Shown: positions 9,191 through 18,495, numbered from the stretch's first letter. The stretch: DNA of 34,883 nt from Stentor roeselii (GCA_006503475.1 RSEH01000365.1:1-34883), one strand, 5' to 3'. The notes: generated from the letters alone by a model not told the origin. Made by a program: numbers and translations.

Positions 9191-12100
9191 TTCGGTTGTA
9201 CCTTCTCCTTTTTTTCCTTTCAACCAGGTGCCTTTGAAGATTATCAAGGATGATTTATTTGATGACATTTTGGTCTCTCTTCCTTGACCGTGCTGGACTC
9301 CCTGATCCCATTCTCCTTTATAATGTCTCCCATCAGGCCAAAAGAACTCTCCAATTCCATGTTTCTGTCCATTGAAATACTCTCCAATATATTTTTTTCC
9401 ATCAGGCCACCTAAATTCTCCATGTCCATGAAACTTTCCATGACTCATAGATCCAATAAAAACCTTTCCATTTTTCCACTTCATTTCTCCCTGCCCATGA
9501 AAAAGTCCATTTTGAAAGAATCCCTGATAAACATTTCCTTCCCTATCAACACTTTTCCCAAGTCCGGACCTGACTCCATCCAAGAAGGCTCCTTCATAAA
9601 CGCCTTCCGAGTTCTTTTCAATTCCATGTCCATTCGGCTTCCCATTCAAAAAATTCCCTTCATAAACCGTTCCATTTAAATAAGTGACTTTTCCTTTGCC
9701 AGTCAAAATTCCATGTTTGAAGTTCCCTTCAAAAATATCTCCATTAGATGCGAATAACTTTCCAAATCCATGCATAATGCCTTTGAGCCATTCGCCTTCA
9801 TATCTTTTATGATCAGGCCAGATGATTTCTCCATTTCCACAAAACAAGTGATTTTTAAATTCTCCTTTATAAAAAGTTCCATCTTGCCCTGAGAAAGTTC
9901 CTTTGCCATTAAAAAGTCCATTTTCAAAAATCCCTTCAAAAACTGTTCCATCAGGTCTTTTTTCTCGACAGTTGCCATGAGGAAGTCCTTTTAAGAAATC
10001 TCCTCGAATGATTTTTCCATCATTATAATAAATCTCTCCAAATCCAGTGATTTCATTATTCTGAAGCTGACCTGTGTACTGATCTCCATTTTCAAATAAA
10101 AAAGTGCCTTCACCATTCATCTGATTTTTAACCCAATGTCCTTTATACTTCCTTCCAGTGTCCCAATTAAACTCTCCGAATCCATGCATGTTATCTTCAA
10201 AGAACTCGCCTTCATAAACTCCTCCAACAACAGAAAGTTTCCCTTTTCCATCTTTAAAGCCATTTTTGAACTGCCCTTGATACTCGATGCCTCCTGGAAG
10301 TTCTTGTTTTCCAAAGCCGTGCTTTATATCGTCTTTGAAGTCCCCGACGTAGACTCCTCCTGAAGGGTAGGTTTCAATGCCTTGGCCTGTTAATTTTCCA
10401 GCGATGTAAGAACCTTCTCGGTTCAGGCCGTTGTCGCCGAAGAACTTGCCAAGACCCCAAGGGACGTGATTTTTCATTTCGCCTTCGTAGAACCCGCCTT
10501 CGACGCGACATCTGGTCCCTCCTACGATTTGACCTCTTTTGAAGGAGCAGATAACTTCTCTGCCGTTTTGAGGGGTTATTATTCCTTCACCTTCTAAGTA
10601 GTCGTCGATGAAAAAGCCGGAGATTAGCTTTTCTTGTGATTTTATTGAACCTTTTCCTTGCTTTTTACCGTTGATGAAGGTTGAGGTTATTTCTGAAGAG
10701 TCTTGAAGGGTTTCTTTACCTGGACCGTGCTTTAAGCCGTTTTCGAAACAGCCTTCGTATAAGGTTTGACCTTTTAAGATGCCTAGACCGTGTCTTGAAC
10801 CGTTTTTGAAATCTCCTTTGTAGGTACCTGATGAGTCGATTTCTTCTCCGTGGCCGTGAGGCACTGGAATTATGAAGACTTCGAAGGAGTATGATGGGGA
10901 ATGGACTTCACCTTCGTATTTGTAACCTGGACGGGTTAGTTTTCCTTTTGGGTCTCTTTTTCCTTTTCTGAAGAAACTTTCGAATGTGATACCTTCATGA
11001 GAGGTTTCAACACAAAAGCCTTGAGGAAGGTCATTCGAAAAGGTACCTTTCAACACACTTCTATCTTTTCTAATCCACTCTCCATCTCCCTCCCGTTTCC
11101 CAGCTTTAAACAACCCCAAGTATCTAGACCCATCCTTATATTCAAAACATCCAAACCCAGAAGGTAAAAAATGTTTAAACTCTCCATTGTAATTCCCTTC
11201 CAAATAACAAACATTCCCTTTTTCAAGTTCTCCTTTATTAAACTCTCCATAAAAAACCAGTGAGTTCTTATCAATAAACTCTCCTTTCCCTTCAAACTTT
11301 CCAGCAACAAAGTTTCCAGTGTAGCAAGTTCCTTCCCTTAAATACCTTCCAAATCCTTCAAACTTATCAGCGAAAAAATACCCAAAATACTCAAAAGTCG
11401 TTGTTTTAATCATTCCAAATCCAGACTTCTGACCATTTTCAAGAAACCCTTTAAAAGTTTTTTCCTTATAAAAGATCTCAGCATATCCTTTTCTAACATC
11501 TTGAAATAAATCTCCCCAAAAATTCGACCCGTCTATGCCAGTTTCATGAGATTTTCCAGAAGCTTTACCTTTTCTAAACAAAGCTTTAGTAACAATTCCC
11601 GAGTTGCGAAATAAAGTTCCATAGCCATCAGGAAGTTCATTTTTTAATTCCCCTTCATAAAACCCTCCTTCGACCTGACACTTAAGAGCGCCGACAGGTT
11701 GTCCTTTAACAAAAACTGAAACCACTTCAAGTCCAGAAGGATAAACAACAATAACCTCCCCTTCTAAAAAGTCATCTAAAAACTCTCCAATAAAACATTC
11801 TCCATTTTTCACAATTTTTCCCCTACCCTGCTTGATCCCCTGAAAAAAAACCGCCTCAACAACAGTCCCATCTAAATATTTTTCAGTTCCCTTGCCATGA
11901 AATTCATCATTAGCAAAAAATCCTTCATAAATAAAATCTCCTTTCCAAAGTCCTTTTCCATGTTTTTTTCCATTTTTAAACTCTCCATTGTAAGTAAATT
12001 CCAAATTTTCTTCAATTCCTTTTCCATGAGGAACAACAGGACTAAAGACATCAACTTCTCGAGTAGTAAGAAATTCTCCTTGATAGACTCCACCATCATG

Positions 12101-15100
12101 TTTTTTAAGAATTCCAGGAGAAACTTTTACCCCGTTTTTGAAATGACCTGAAAAAATGTCGCCGTCAGGCGACTCGTCGATTGCCTCGCCGTTGACGAAG
12201 CCAGAAATGAAAGTGCCTTTGACTTTACTGCCGTCTTTTCTGAGAAGTATTCCTTCTCCTTCTCGGATGGCTTTTTTGAAGGAGCCTTTGTAGACTGAAC
12301 CGTCTGGGAGGAACTCTTCGCAGTACCCGTAAGGTTTTCCGTCTTTGAATGAACCGATTCGCTTGAGTCCTGATTTTAATGTTGAAGTGCCTTGGCCGTG
12401 AAGTTTCCAGTCAATGAAAGAACCTTCATAGAGGTCTCCGTTGTCTTCAATCATTTTTCCTTTGCCTTCAGGTCTTCCAGAGACGAATTCTCCTTCATAT
12501 TTGAATTTCTTAGGAATGATGAGGACCCCTCGTCCATGAAACTTGTCATCGAAAAACTCTCCGACGTATTCACAGTCGTCAGAAACAAATTTTCCTTGTC
12601 CATGGCGCATGTTATTTTTAAATTCTCCTTCAAAGAACTCTCCATTATCTTCAAGTAGTCCATGTCCATGATATTTTCCATCTTTAAACTTTCCAGTATA
12701 TTTTACTCCATCTTTCGTTCTTTTCACACAGTGTCCATGAGGCAGTCCTTTTTTGAACATCCCAGTAATGACAGTTCCGTCATCTCCAGTGAAAATCCCT
12801 TCACCATTAGGGACTTCATCAAGAATATTTCCTTCGAAGACGCCTCCAGGGACATTAAATCGAAAAGGTCCAACAATTGAACCGTTTTCCATGAAACATT
12901 GAGCCTTGAGTCCAGATTTCATGATGACAGAAGCACTTCCAGTCATTTCTCCATTTTCAAAAGTTCCATGAACAGTTCTATCCAAGTACTCAACTTGCCC
13001 AGGTCCATACTTTTTACCTTTTTTCCATTTGGCCTTTACTTTAGTCTGATCAGGTAAGGTTTCGACTCCTTCTCCATGAAACTCTCCTTTTAAAAACTCG
13101 CCTTCATAGCAAGTCGACTCTCCCTCGAGTTTCCCGAATCCAGTCTTAAAACCTTTTCTGAATTCTCCAGTATAAGTTAAAGATTCACTTATTTCAACCC
13201 CAAGTCCATGAGGAGTGATCGGCTGGTAAACGTCATTCAAGTCCCCAGTGAAAAATTGGCCTTCATAAATGTATCCGTCAGTCCTTGTAAGTTTTCCAGT
13301 CACTTTGATTCCTTTTTCGAAGTTTCCTTCAAATTTTTCACCTTCTTTAGAAATTTCTTCACAATAACCTTCTGGGAAATTTTCGTGAAATTCTCCTTTG
13401 ATAAGACTTTGGTCTTTTCTGAGCCATTCACCTCGACCTTGACGAAGACCGTTTTGGAAAAAGCCTTTGTATGTTGACCCGTCTGTTCCTTTGTAAATGC
13501 AGAAGCCGTTTGGAGTGTTTCCTGTTATTTCTCCGTCGACTGAGTCGCCGTTCGCGTATAGGATTTTTCCTTGGCCTTTGATTAGACCGTCTTTGAAGAT
13601 TCCTTCGAATTGGTTCTGGTCTTGGTCTATTAGTTTACCTTTGCCTTCCATTGCTCCGTATTCGAAATTGCCTGAAAATTTTTTGCCTTCCCAGAGTAAC
13701 TCTCCGTAACCGTGGAATTGGTTGTCTTGAAAATCACCTTCATATTGGAAGTCAGCGGTTTTCAGGAATCCTTTTCCGCTTTTCATGCCGTTTATGAAGT
13801 ACCCTTCGTATTCTTCTTCATCAGTTTTTAAATGTCCCTTTCCATGATACAATCCATCAGAATAATTCCCAACATACTCAATTCCAGGCCCTTTAAAAGT
13901 TCCATACCCATTTTTCACTCCATCTAAAAAATTCCCTTCAAAGGTAAAGTTTTGTTCACGAAGACTTCCACTTCCATGATACAAATCATTAAAAAAGTGT
14001 CCTTGATATTCAAAATCTTTTCCCTTCAATATTCCAAGTCCTTTTTTTTTCCCTTTTGAGAAGCAGCCGGTGTAAGAGAATGTTTCAGTGACTAAAGTTC
14101 CATCACCATGAAACTTTTGATCGCGGAAGAACCCTTCATATGTAAAATCTTTGCTTTTAAGCACTCCTTTTCCGACTTTAAGGCCTTTTTCGAATGTCCC
14201 GATATAAATTTCATCACCTAATTTGAGCTGGCCAGTTCCATGAAACTGATCATTACTAAAGTGCCCTTCATACTCCAAATCCTTCCCCTTCAACTTTCCG
14301 AATCCTTCCTTAACTCCATCTCTAAAATTTCCTTCATAAACCAAATCATCTCCATAAGAAATCTTTCCCAATCCATTAAACTTGTTATCTTTGAACATAC
14401 CTTCATATTGAAATTCAGGAGTTTCAAGTATTCCATGTCCTTCATGAGTCCCTTTCGAAAAGTTGCCTTGATAAGAGTTTCCATTCCATAAAAGTCTTCC
14501 TTGTCCATGATAAAGATTTTGACAAAAGTTTCCTTTATACTCAACTTCCTGATTTTTAAACCATCCAAATCCTTCTTTTTTATCATCAGCCCATTGCCCT
14601 TCATACAAAGCATCATTTAACTTAAGTTTCCCAAATCCATGTCTAAGATTTTTCGAGAAATTTCCTTCAAATTCAATTTCAGAGCTAAAAATTTTTCCAA
14701 GTCCTTCTTTTTCACCAAACTGAAAAAATCCTTCAAATTTTTCATTTCCTTTGAAAACTTTTCCAAATCCATGAAGTTTCCCTTGAAGAAAGTCTCCCTG
14801 ATGAACATCTCCATTATTCAACACGAGTTTTCCCTTGCCTTCCATTTGTCCAAGGTGTACTTCTCCATGATAAACAGACCCGTCCCTCATTTCAATGGTC
14901 CCAATTCCATTCATTTCGCCATTAGTGAAGTCTCCTTGATACCTAAGTCTCGGTCCGGCATTCCAGATGTATTCCCCTTTGCCGTTTTGAGCGCCTCTGA
15001 CCCACTCGCCGCTGTAGACGTCTCCATTTTGCCAGATGATGCGACCGAAGCCGTGACGATAGTCATCAAAGAACTCTCCGACGTACTTATCCGTATTTTT

Positions 15101-15520
15101 AATGATTTCTGTGCCGATGCCGTTTCTTTTCAGCTCTGACAAGTCCCACTCGCCTTCGAAGATGATGGAAGATGACAACTTGCAAGCTGGGTGAAAAGTG
15201 AATTTCCCTGGGCTTAATGATAACAAAGGCAGAGACTTTTCAACTGTTAAGACAAGAGGATGGGTCACTGAGTCTAAGGATTCTTCGAAGGCTTCGTAAG
15301 GAAATTCGACTTCTGAGATGTTGTCGGCTTGGGAGTTGATGTGATGTTTAAGTAATGGAATTAACCTTTTTCGTAATAGGAAGGAACGGGCAGTCACTTG
15401 AAGGGAAATTTGAGTTTCTCTTGAAACTTGAAGCATTTGAGTTGATAGGCCTAGATCTTGCTTGTTACCTGAAATTAAACGAGTTATTTCTTGGTGGTTT
15501 ATAGAGACGTCTTGTCCCAT
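9176..15520 (-). CDS. Giant MORN-repeat protein with IQ motif
   Basis: A 2114-residue protein. The N-terminus MGQDVS fits the N-myristoylation consensus (Gly2, Ser6), and residues 40-50 fit an IQ calmodulin-binding motif (LQVTARSFLLR). From about residue 120 to 2110 it is an unbroken array of roughly 85 MORN repeats of 23 residues (Y-x-G-x-F-x-x-G-x-x-x-G-x-G). Between 303 and 690 repeats alternate in pairs of about 46 residues. From 672 to 1848 there is a higher-order repeat of about 390 residues, present three times. MORN arrays form long beta-sheet rods, often membrane- or cortex-associated in protists; a role in the cell cortex is plausible but inferred. The start lies 19 nt after the stop of the gene upstream. 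The frame is open throughout with no sign of decay. Whether it ends at TAG 9176 or continues into the transporter is undecided. Confidence 0.93.
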   Translation of the reverse strand: MGQDVSINHQEITRLISGNKQDLGLSTQMLQVSRETQISLQVTARSFLLRKRLIPLLKHHINSQADNISEVEFPYEAFEESLDSVTHPLVLTVEKSLPLLSLSPGKFTFHPACKLSSSIIFEGEWDLSELKRNGIGTEIIKNTDKYVGEFFDDYRHGFGRIIWQNGDVYSGEWVRGAQNGKGEYIWNAGPRLRYQGDFTNGEMNGIGTIEMRDGSVYHGEVHLGQMEGKGKLVLNNGDVHQGDFLQGKLHGFGKVFKGNEKFEGFFQFGEKEGLGKIFSSEIEFEGNFSKNLRHGFGKLKLNDALYEGQWADDKKEGFGWFKNQEVEYKGNFCQNLYHGQGRLLWNGNSYQGNFSKGTHEGHGILETPEFQYEGMFKDNKFNGLGKISYGDDLVYEGNFRDGVKEGFGKLKGKDLEYEGHFSNDQFHGTGQLKLGDEIYIGTFEKGLKVGKGVLKSKDFTYEGFFRDQKFHGDGTLVTETFSYTGCFSKGKKKGLGILKGKDFEYQGHFFNDLYHGSGSLREQNFTFEGNFLDGVKNGYGTFKGPGIEYVGNYSDGLYHGKGHLKTDEEEYEGYFINGMKSGKGFLKTADFQYEGDFQDNQFHGYGELLWEGKKFSGNFEYGAMEGKGKLIDQDQNQFEGIFKDGLIKGQGKILYANGDSVDGEITGNTPNGFCIYKGTDGSTYKGFFQNGLRQGRGEWLRKDQSLIKGEFHENFPEGYCEEISKEGEKFEGNFEKGIKVTGKLTRTDGYIYEGQFFTGDLNDVYQPITPHGLGVEISESLTYTGEFRKGFKTGFGKLEGESTCYEGEFLKGEFHGEGVETLPDQTKVKAKWKKGKKYGPGQVEYLDRTVHGTFENGEMTGSASVIMKSGLKAQCFMENGSIVGPFRFNVPGGVFEGNILDEVPNGEGIFTGDDGTVITGMFKKGLPHGHCVKRTKDGVKYTGKFKDGKYHGHGLLEDNGEFFEGEFKNNMRHGQGKFVSDDCEYVGEFFDDKFHGRGVLIIPKKFKYEGEFVSGRPEGKGKMIEDNGDLYEGSFIDWKLHGQGTSTLKSGLKRIGSFKDGKPYGYCEEFLPDGSVYKGSFKKAIREGEGILLRKDGSKVKGTFISGFVNGEAIDESPDGDIFSGHFKNGVKVSPGILKKHDGGVYQGEFLTTREVDVFSPVVPHGKGIEENLEFTYNGEFKNGKKHGKGLWKGDFIYEGFFANDEFHGKGTEKYLDGTVVEAVFFQGIKQGRGKIVKNGECFIGEFLDDFLEGEVIVVYPSGLEVVSVFVKGQPVGALKCQVEGGFYEGELKNELPDGYGTLFRNSGIVTKALFRKGKASGKSHETGIDGSNFWGDLFQDVRKGYAEIFYKEKTFKGFLENGQKSGFGMIKTTTFEYFGYFFADKFEGFGRYLREGTCYTGNFVAGKFEGKGEFIDKNSLVFYGEFNKGELEKGNVCYLEGNYNGEFKHFLPSGFGCFEYKDGSRYLGLFKAGKREGDGEWIRKDRSVLKGTFSNDLPQGFCVETSHEGITFESFFRKGKRDPKGKLTRPGYKYEGEVHSPSYSFEVFIIPVPHGHGEEIDSSGTYKGDFKNGSRHGLGILKGQTLYEGCFENGLKHGPGKETLQDSSEITSTFINGKKQGKGSIKSQEKLISGFFIDDYLEGEGIITPQNGREVICSFKRGQIVGGTRCRVEGGFYEGEMKNHVPWGLGKFFGDNGLNREGSYIAGKLTGQGIETYPSGGVYVGDFKDDIKHGFGKQELPGGIEYQGQFKNGFKDGKGKLSVVGGVYEGEFFEDNMHGFGEFNWDTGRKYKGHWVKNQMNGEGTFLFENGDQYTGQLQNNEITGFGEIYYNDGKIIRGDFLKGLPHGNCREKRPDGTVFEGIFENGLFNGKGTFSGQDGTFYKGEFKNHLFCGNGEIIWPDHKRYEGEWLKGIMHGFGKLFASNGDIFEGNFKHGILTGKGKVTYLNGTVYEGNFLNGKPNGHGIEKNSEGVYEGAFLDGVRSGLGKSVDREGNVYQGFFQNGLFHGQGEMKWKNGKVFIGSMSHGKFHGHGEFRWPDGKKYIGEYFNGQKHGIGEFFWPDGRHYKGEWDQGVQHGQGRETKMSSNKSSLIIFKGTWLKGKKGEGTTEVIQE
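9977..13507 (-). repeat. Three ~390-residue (17-MORN) super-repeats inside the MORN gene
   Basis: Units cover residues 672-1064 (12329-13507), 1065-1454 (11159-12328) and 1455-1848 (9977-11158). Shared landmarks recur at fixed distance: RKDQSLIKG at 701, RKDGSKVKG at 1094 and RKDRSVLKG at 1484; P-H-G-x-G-x-E at 770, 1164 and 1554; V-x-GG-x-YEG or its variant at 890, 1283 and 1673. Spacings are 390-394 residues, equal to 17 times 23. Unit ends were placed by eye. Confidence 0.8.
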
Positions 15521-15539
15521 TGATATTTATTTAGCTATA

Positions 15540-16172
15540 CTAGTTTAGAATTGTTTTAGCTTTTGATGGCTTTGTTTCTTGATCATCGGGATCAATTGGA
15601 AAAATACCTAGCTCTGGAATGAAGGGATGAATTAGAGAAATTTTCATGTTTGAAAGTTTCTCTTCAAGGGATTTGATTAGTGAATCGATTAATTCGTCAC
15701 GTTCTTGTTTGCAAGGATTATCTTGTTCATTGATTTCATTGCATATCGTGTGGCATGGGTAGTTGAAAATAAGGTCGAAGTCTTTGCATGTATAAACTTC
15801 TTTCCATTCAATTAGAAACAATTTTAATATTTTCAAGCCTTTCTTATTTTTCATTACCATCTGTACCTTTTTCACGTAGTTTTTATTTAACATTATTTGG
15901 GTTAACTCTTCCAAATAATTTATTTGTTCAATTATTCTTTCTATCCTGTTCCAGTTGTTTTGATGTTCCATTATTTCCTGTAAATTTTCCCAGTATCGTA
16001 AGATATTTTTATCAATACCTTTTCTAAAAACATCTTTCATAAACCTTCCAAGTACATTTCCAAAAATTCTTAAACCCTTTTCAACATAATTTTCCATATG
16101 TTTATAATAATCTATTTCTACAAACCAAATCAATTGAATTTTAATCAACAAACACAACATACCAACCAACAA
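15540..16172 (-). CDS. Hypothetical protein, 210 residues (or 185 from a later start)
   Basis: I do not recognise this protein. The frame from the first ATG encodes 210 residues. The first 25 are hydrophobic but lie in sequence that looks like untranslated leader, so Met-26 (ATG at 16097-16095, MENYVEKGLRIF) is a likely alternative start, giving 185 residues. The middle is helical and rich in N, K and I, with several tryptophans (RYWENLQEI, EWKEVY). Cysteines at about 136-152 (C136, C144, C148 and C157 region) could form a small metal site or disulfides. The C-terminus is acidic then polar (FPIDPDDQETKPSKAK). It ends with TAG 19 nt before the MORN start codon on the same strand. No intron can join the two, since there is no GT near the end of the frame. 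Confidence 0.65.
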   Translation of the reverse strand: MLVGMLCLLIKIQLIWFVEIDYYKHMENYVEKGLRIFGNVLGRFMKDVFRKGIDKNILRYWENLQEIMEHQNNWNRIERIIEQINYLEELTQIMLNKNYVKKVQMVMKNKKGLKILKLFLIEWKEVYTCKDFDLIFNYPCHTICNEINEQDNPCKQERDELIDSLIKSLEEKLSNMKISLIHPFIPELGIFPIDPDDQETKPSKAKTILN

Positions 16173-16347
16173 ATTTCAAATAAACTAAAAAATAAACTCA
16201 TTAATATTTAAAAAATTTCTAAAAAAAACTTTAAATCTTTTCACTAAAATCTTAAAATCCAAAACCATTTAAATCCTCCAAATCTTTCAAACCATTCCCC
16301 TAAATTCAATTCTTTTCCCCTAAAAAAATTAAGAAAATCCTCATAAA
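16173..16347. promoter_or_regulatory. Divergent promoter region ahead of the Rab gene
   Basis: A 175-nt spacer (250 nt if the hypothetical gene starts at Met-26). From 16200 to 16347 the plus strand is A/C/T-rich and nearly G-free, with repeated CCAAA and CCCC runs, the usual look of upstream regions in this window. It presumably drives the Rab gene to the right and the hypothetical gene to the left. Confidence 0.45.
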
Positions 16348-16947
16348 ATGTCGAAAGCGGTGCAAGCAGAGCCTTCATCAGAAGAAAAAATAAAACTTTT
16401 AATCCTAGGAGATTCAGGTGTAGGAAAGAGTAGTTTGATGATGAGATTTACAAGCCAAGTTTTTTCTCCTCACATGATGGGAACTACAGGGATCGATATG
16501 CGTGTGAAGGACTTGATTCTCGAGAACAAGTTGATAAAAGTGAACATTTGGGACACTGCAGGACAAGAAAGGTTTCGGTCAATAGCGAGAACTTACTATA
16601 ATGGAGCCCACGGCATCATCTTGGCTTATGACGTGAATGACAAAACTTCCTTCACCAATATCCCGCTTTGGCTGGAAGACATCAAAAAGCACACAAGCAA
16701 CGTTCACATCCTTCTTGTAGGAAATAAAATCGACTTGAAAAGCGTTGTTTCAGAAGGTGAAGCTAAAAGGTTCGCGTCAGAACACAACATTCCTTTTATC
16801 CTCACCAGTGCAAAGACTGATGAAAATGTTCAAGAAGCCTTTTTGCAGCTTATTAAAACTATTTTAGACAGCGGGATAGTCAAAAGACAAGAAAAACGAA
16901 CTTTGAGTAAGAGGAATGGAAATGATAGAAAAGGTTGCTGTAATTGA
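16348..16947 (+). CDS. Rab-family small GTPase (Rab1/Rab8-like)
   Basis: A 199-residue Ras-superfamily GTPase with all motifs: GDSGVGKS (21-28), switch I with GTTGID (45-50), WDTAGQE (68-74), NKID (126-129) and SAK (154-156). The Rab-specific RabF stretches are recognisable (RFRSIARTYYNGAHGIILAYD). It ends KGCCN, a double cysteine suited to geranylgeranylation, so the protein should cycle between membranes and cytosol in vesicle traffic. The exact Rab subfamily is not certain; Rab1, Rab8 and Rab10-like groups are closest by feel. This gene terminates with TGA followed directly by in-frame TAA. Reading TGA as Trp would put a residue after CCN and alter the prenylation tail, which favours TGA as stop. 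It ends 27 nt from the stop of the convergent gene. Confidence 0.95.
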   Translation: MSKAVQAEPSSEEKIKLLILGDSGVGKSSLMMRFTSQVFSPHMMGTTGIDMRVKDLILENKLIKVNIWDTAGQERFRSIARTYYNGAHGIILAYDVNDKTSFTNIPLWLEDIKKHTSNVHILLVGNKIDLKSVVSEGEAKRFASEHNIPFILTSAKTDENVQEAFLQLIKTILDSGIVKRQEKRTLSKRNGNDRKGCCN

Positions 16948-16974
16948 TAATTTAAGTTATGAGTTTTCTTATTA

Positions 16975-18405
16975 TTAGATTTGGGAGAATTTCATGTAAT
17001 CTCTGCTCTTTGCACCTAGAAGTGCTTTTAGAATATGACTGATTCCGATTTCTTTTGGAAGGATTTTGAAATTGCGACTTACTCTTACTGCTTCTTTTTC
17101 CATCATATCTGCTGTGACTTTGATGATTCTTTCAATGTTTTCTTTTATCCAGGTGATTTCATTTGCGAAGTTTTTGGAGTCGGTTGTTGTTGAAGCGGTT
17201 TCGACTGTGATGACTTCTCCGGTCTTTTTAATGGGACCTGCGATGGCTGACTTGCTGAGTTCTTTGATACGGCCTCTGACGTCGATAAGCATTTCAGAAG
17301 TGTTTCGGTTTGATATTGTGATTGTTCTTTCTTCTTTCATTTTTTCTCGGGTTTTGTTTAGTCTTGTTTGGTATTCAGCCATTTCTAGTTCAAGTAATGT
17401 CATCGTTAGTAAAAATTGGCAGGACTGCTCGTCGAGATAGTTGGGAAAAGTTGATAAGGGAATTGCTTGCTTTTGCTCCCAGAGAGCTTTGATTACCCAT
17501 CTTAGCCCATCGTCTCGGATATCCAGGCCTTGTTTAAGGATTTTTAGGTAGTTAGTAAGCAGGGTGCTTTTGAGAACGTTTAATTCTTTTTTCCATTCTC
17601 GCTTTGTTAAAATCATTGATTCCTTTTCGTTTCGTTTTTCTGTTAGCTGATTAAAAATTTTTTCTTGTTGTAGTTGATGCGATGAATGAAGGTCAGTCTT
17701 CTCTTGTCTGATTTTTTCCCTTAAAACAAAATTTCCATGCATATCTCCAAATCTCGTAGCTTTCTTTCCGAAATTATTCCGAGTATAAAGTAAAACAGTA
17801 GTTTCCTGTTGCTGTAATTCTGCCATTTTGTTCTGATACAAACTTTCAATTTCCTTATGCTGAGAAGTAAGTTTTTCAACATCATCTTTTGTAGTCCTAA
17901 GCAACTTTTTAAACTTTTCAAGTTCATTTTGAATGATTTGAATATCTTTAATAAGAGTTTCAGTGATAATTTTATTTTTCGTCGTTACTTTTGAATATTC
18001 ATCTTTTAAAAGCTTGCTTTTGTTTCTTCCAGTCATGATTTTTTCTTGAATACTCATAGAGTCCTCCCCTGTGATTGAATAAGTTCTTGTCGTTAGTTGC
18101 ATTATTTTTGTAGGGTCGTAAGTCACTGAAATTTTTCTTCGCCCTGTAAATCGCCTTGATGGTCTTCGCCCGCCCGCAGTTGAATTCATTCGAAAATGAT
18201 TCAGTTTTTCGACCTGCTCGTAGTCTTCTTGGCTAAGTGACTTGGTTGCCCGGTGAGCTGATTTTTGGCTATTCAGTAACGCTCGAAGTTCAGAAACAGT
18301 ACTAAAAGTGCAATTAGCAAAACTAGATTTTTCAAGTTCTTCGGATTCCAGAAAGAGATCTGGAGGTTTAACGAGAATATTTGATTGATGAATCGATTTT
18401 GACAT
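16975..18405 (-). CDS. Coiled-coil protein with a conserved GL-x-W-x-x-K-A-x-W segment
   Basis: A 476-residue protein, probably a cytoskeletal or ciliary component. Residues 1-110 are polar and basic (GGRRPSRRFTGRRK at 78-91), likely disordered. Residues about 120-280 form long coiled coils. At 287-325 lies LKQGLDIRDDGLRWVIKALW followed by a FPNYLD stretch; a similar 'L-x-x-G-x-D-x-R-x-x-GL-x-W-I ... FP-x-FLD' block recurs in coiled-coil proteins of ciliates and apicomplexans as far as I know. A further coiled coil runs 335-365. There is no membrane segment or enzymatic motif. The start ATG is 90 nt from the divergent neighbour's ATG. Function is unknown; the structural role is inference. Confidence 0.8.
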   Translation of the reverse strand: MSKSIHQSNILVKPPDLFLESEELEKSSFANCTFSTVSELRALLNSQKSAHRATKSLSQEDYEQVEKLNHFRMNSTAGGRRPSRRFTGRRKISVTYDPTKIMQLTTRTYSITGEDSMSIQEKIMTGRNKSKLLKDEYSKVTTKNKIITETLIKDIQIIQNELEKFKKLLRTTKDDVEKLTSQHKEIESLYQNKMAELQQQETTVLLYTRNNFGKKATRFGDMHGNFVLREKIRQEKTDLHSSHQLQQEKIFNQLTEKRNEKESMILTKREWKKELNVLKSTLLTNYLKILKQGLDIRDDGLRWVIKALWEQKQAIPLSTFPNYLDEQSCQFLLTMTLLELEMAEYQTRLNKTREKMKEERTITISNRNTSEMLIDVRGRIKELSKSAIAGPIKKTGEVITVETASTTTDSKNFANEITWIKENIERIIKVTADMMEKEAVRVSRNFKILPKEIGISHILKALLGAKSRDYMKFSQI

Positions 18406-18495
18406 TAGAGGAAAACTGTATTAATATAGAGCGAAAGGTATTATAGTTGATTTGTAATAAGAAATAAGAAATAATTTAGAGTTAAACAAGACAAG
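18406..18495. promoter_or_regulatory. 90-nt divergent promoter
   Basis: Only 90 nt separate the two opposite start codons, so both 5' UTRs and core promoters must fit here or extend into coding sequence. The spacer is AT-rich, with TTAATATA near the left gene and AATAAGAAATAAG in the centre. Confidence 0.4.

Noticed and set aside
9284-15139. Many antisense and shifted open frames across the MORN gene
   Set aside because: They are by-products of the repetitive codon pattern of the 2114-codon frame and show no protein features of their own.
3352-15520. Bacterial operon, suggested by 4-19-nt gaps between same-strand genes
   Set aside because: The proteins are clearly eukaryotic (PRP40, Rab, tubulin, EF-1alpha nearby), with spliceosomal introns and no Shine-Dalgarno pattern.
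16945-16950. TGA read as tryptophan as in Blepharisma
   Set aside because: No gene here has an internal TGA, and TGA ends the Rab right after its prenylation cysteines.
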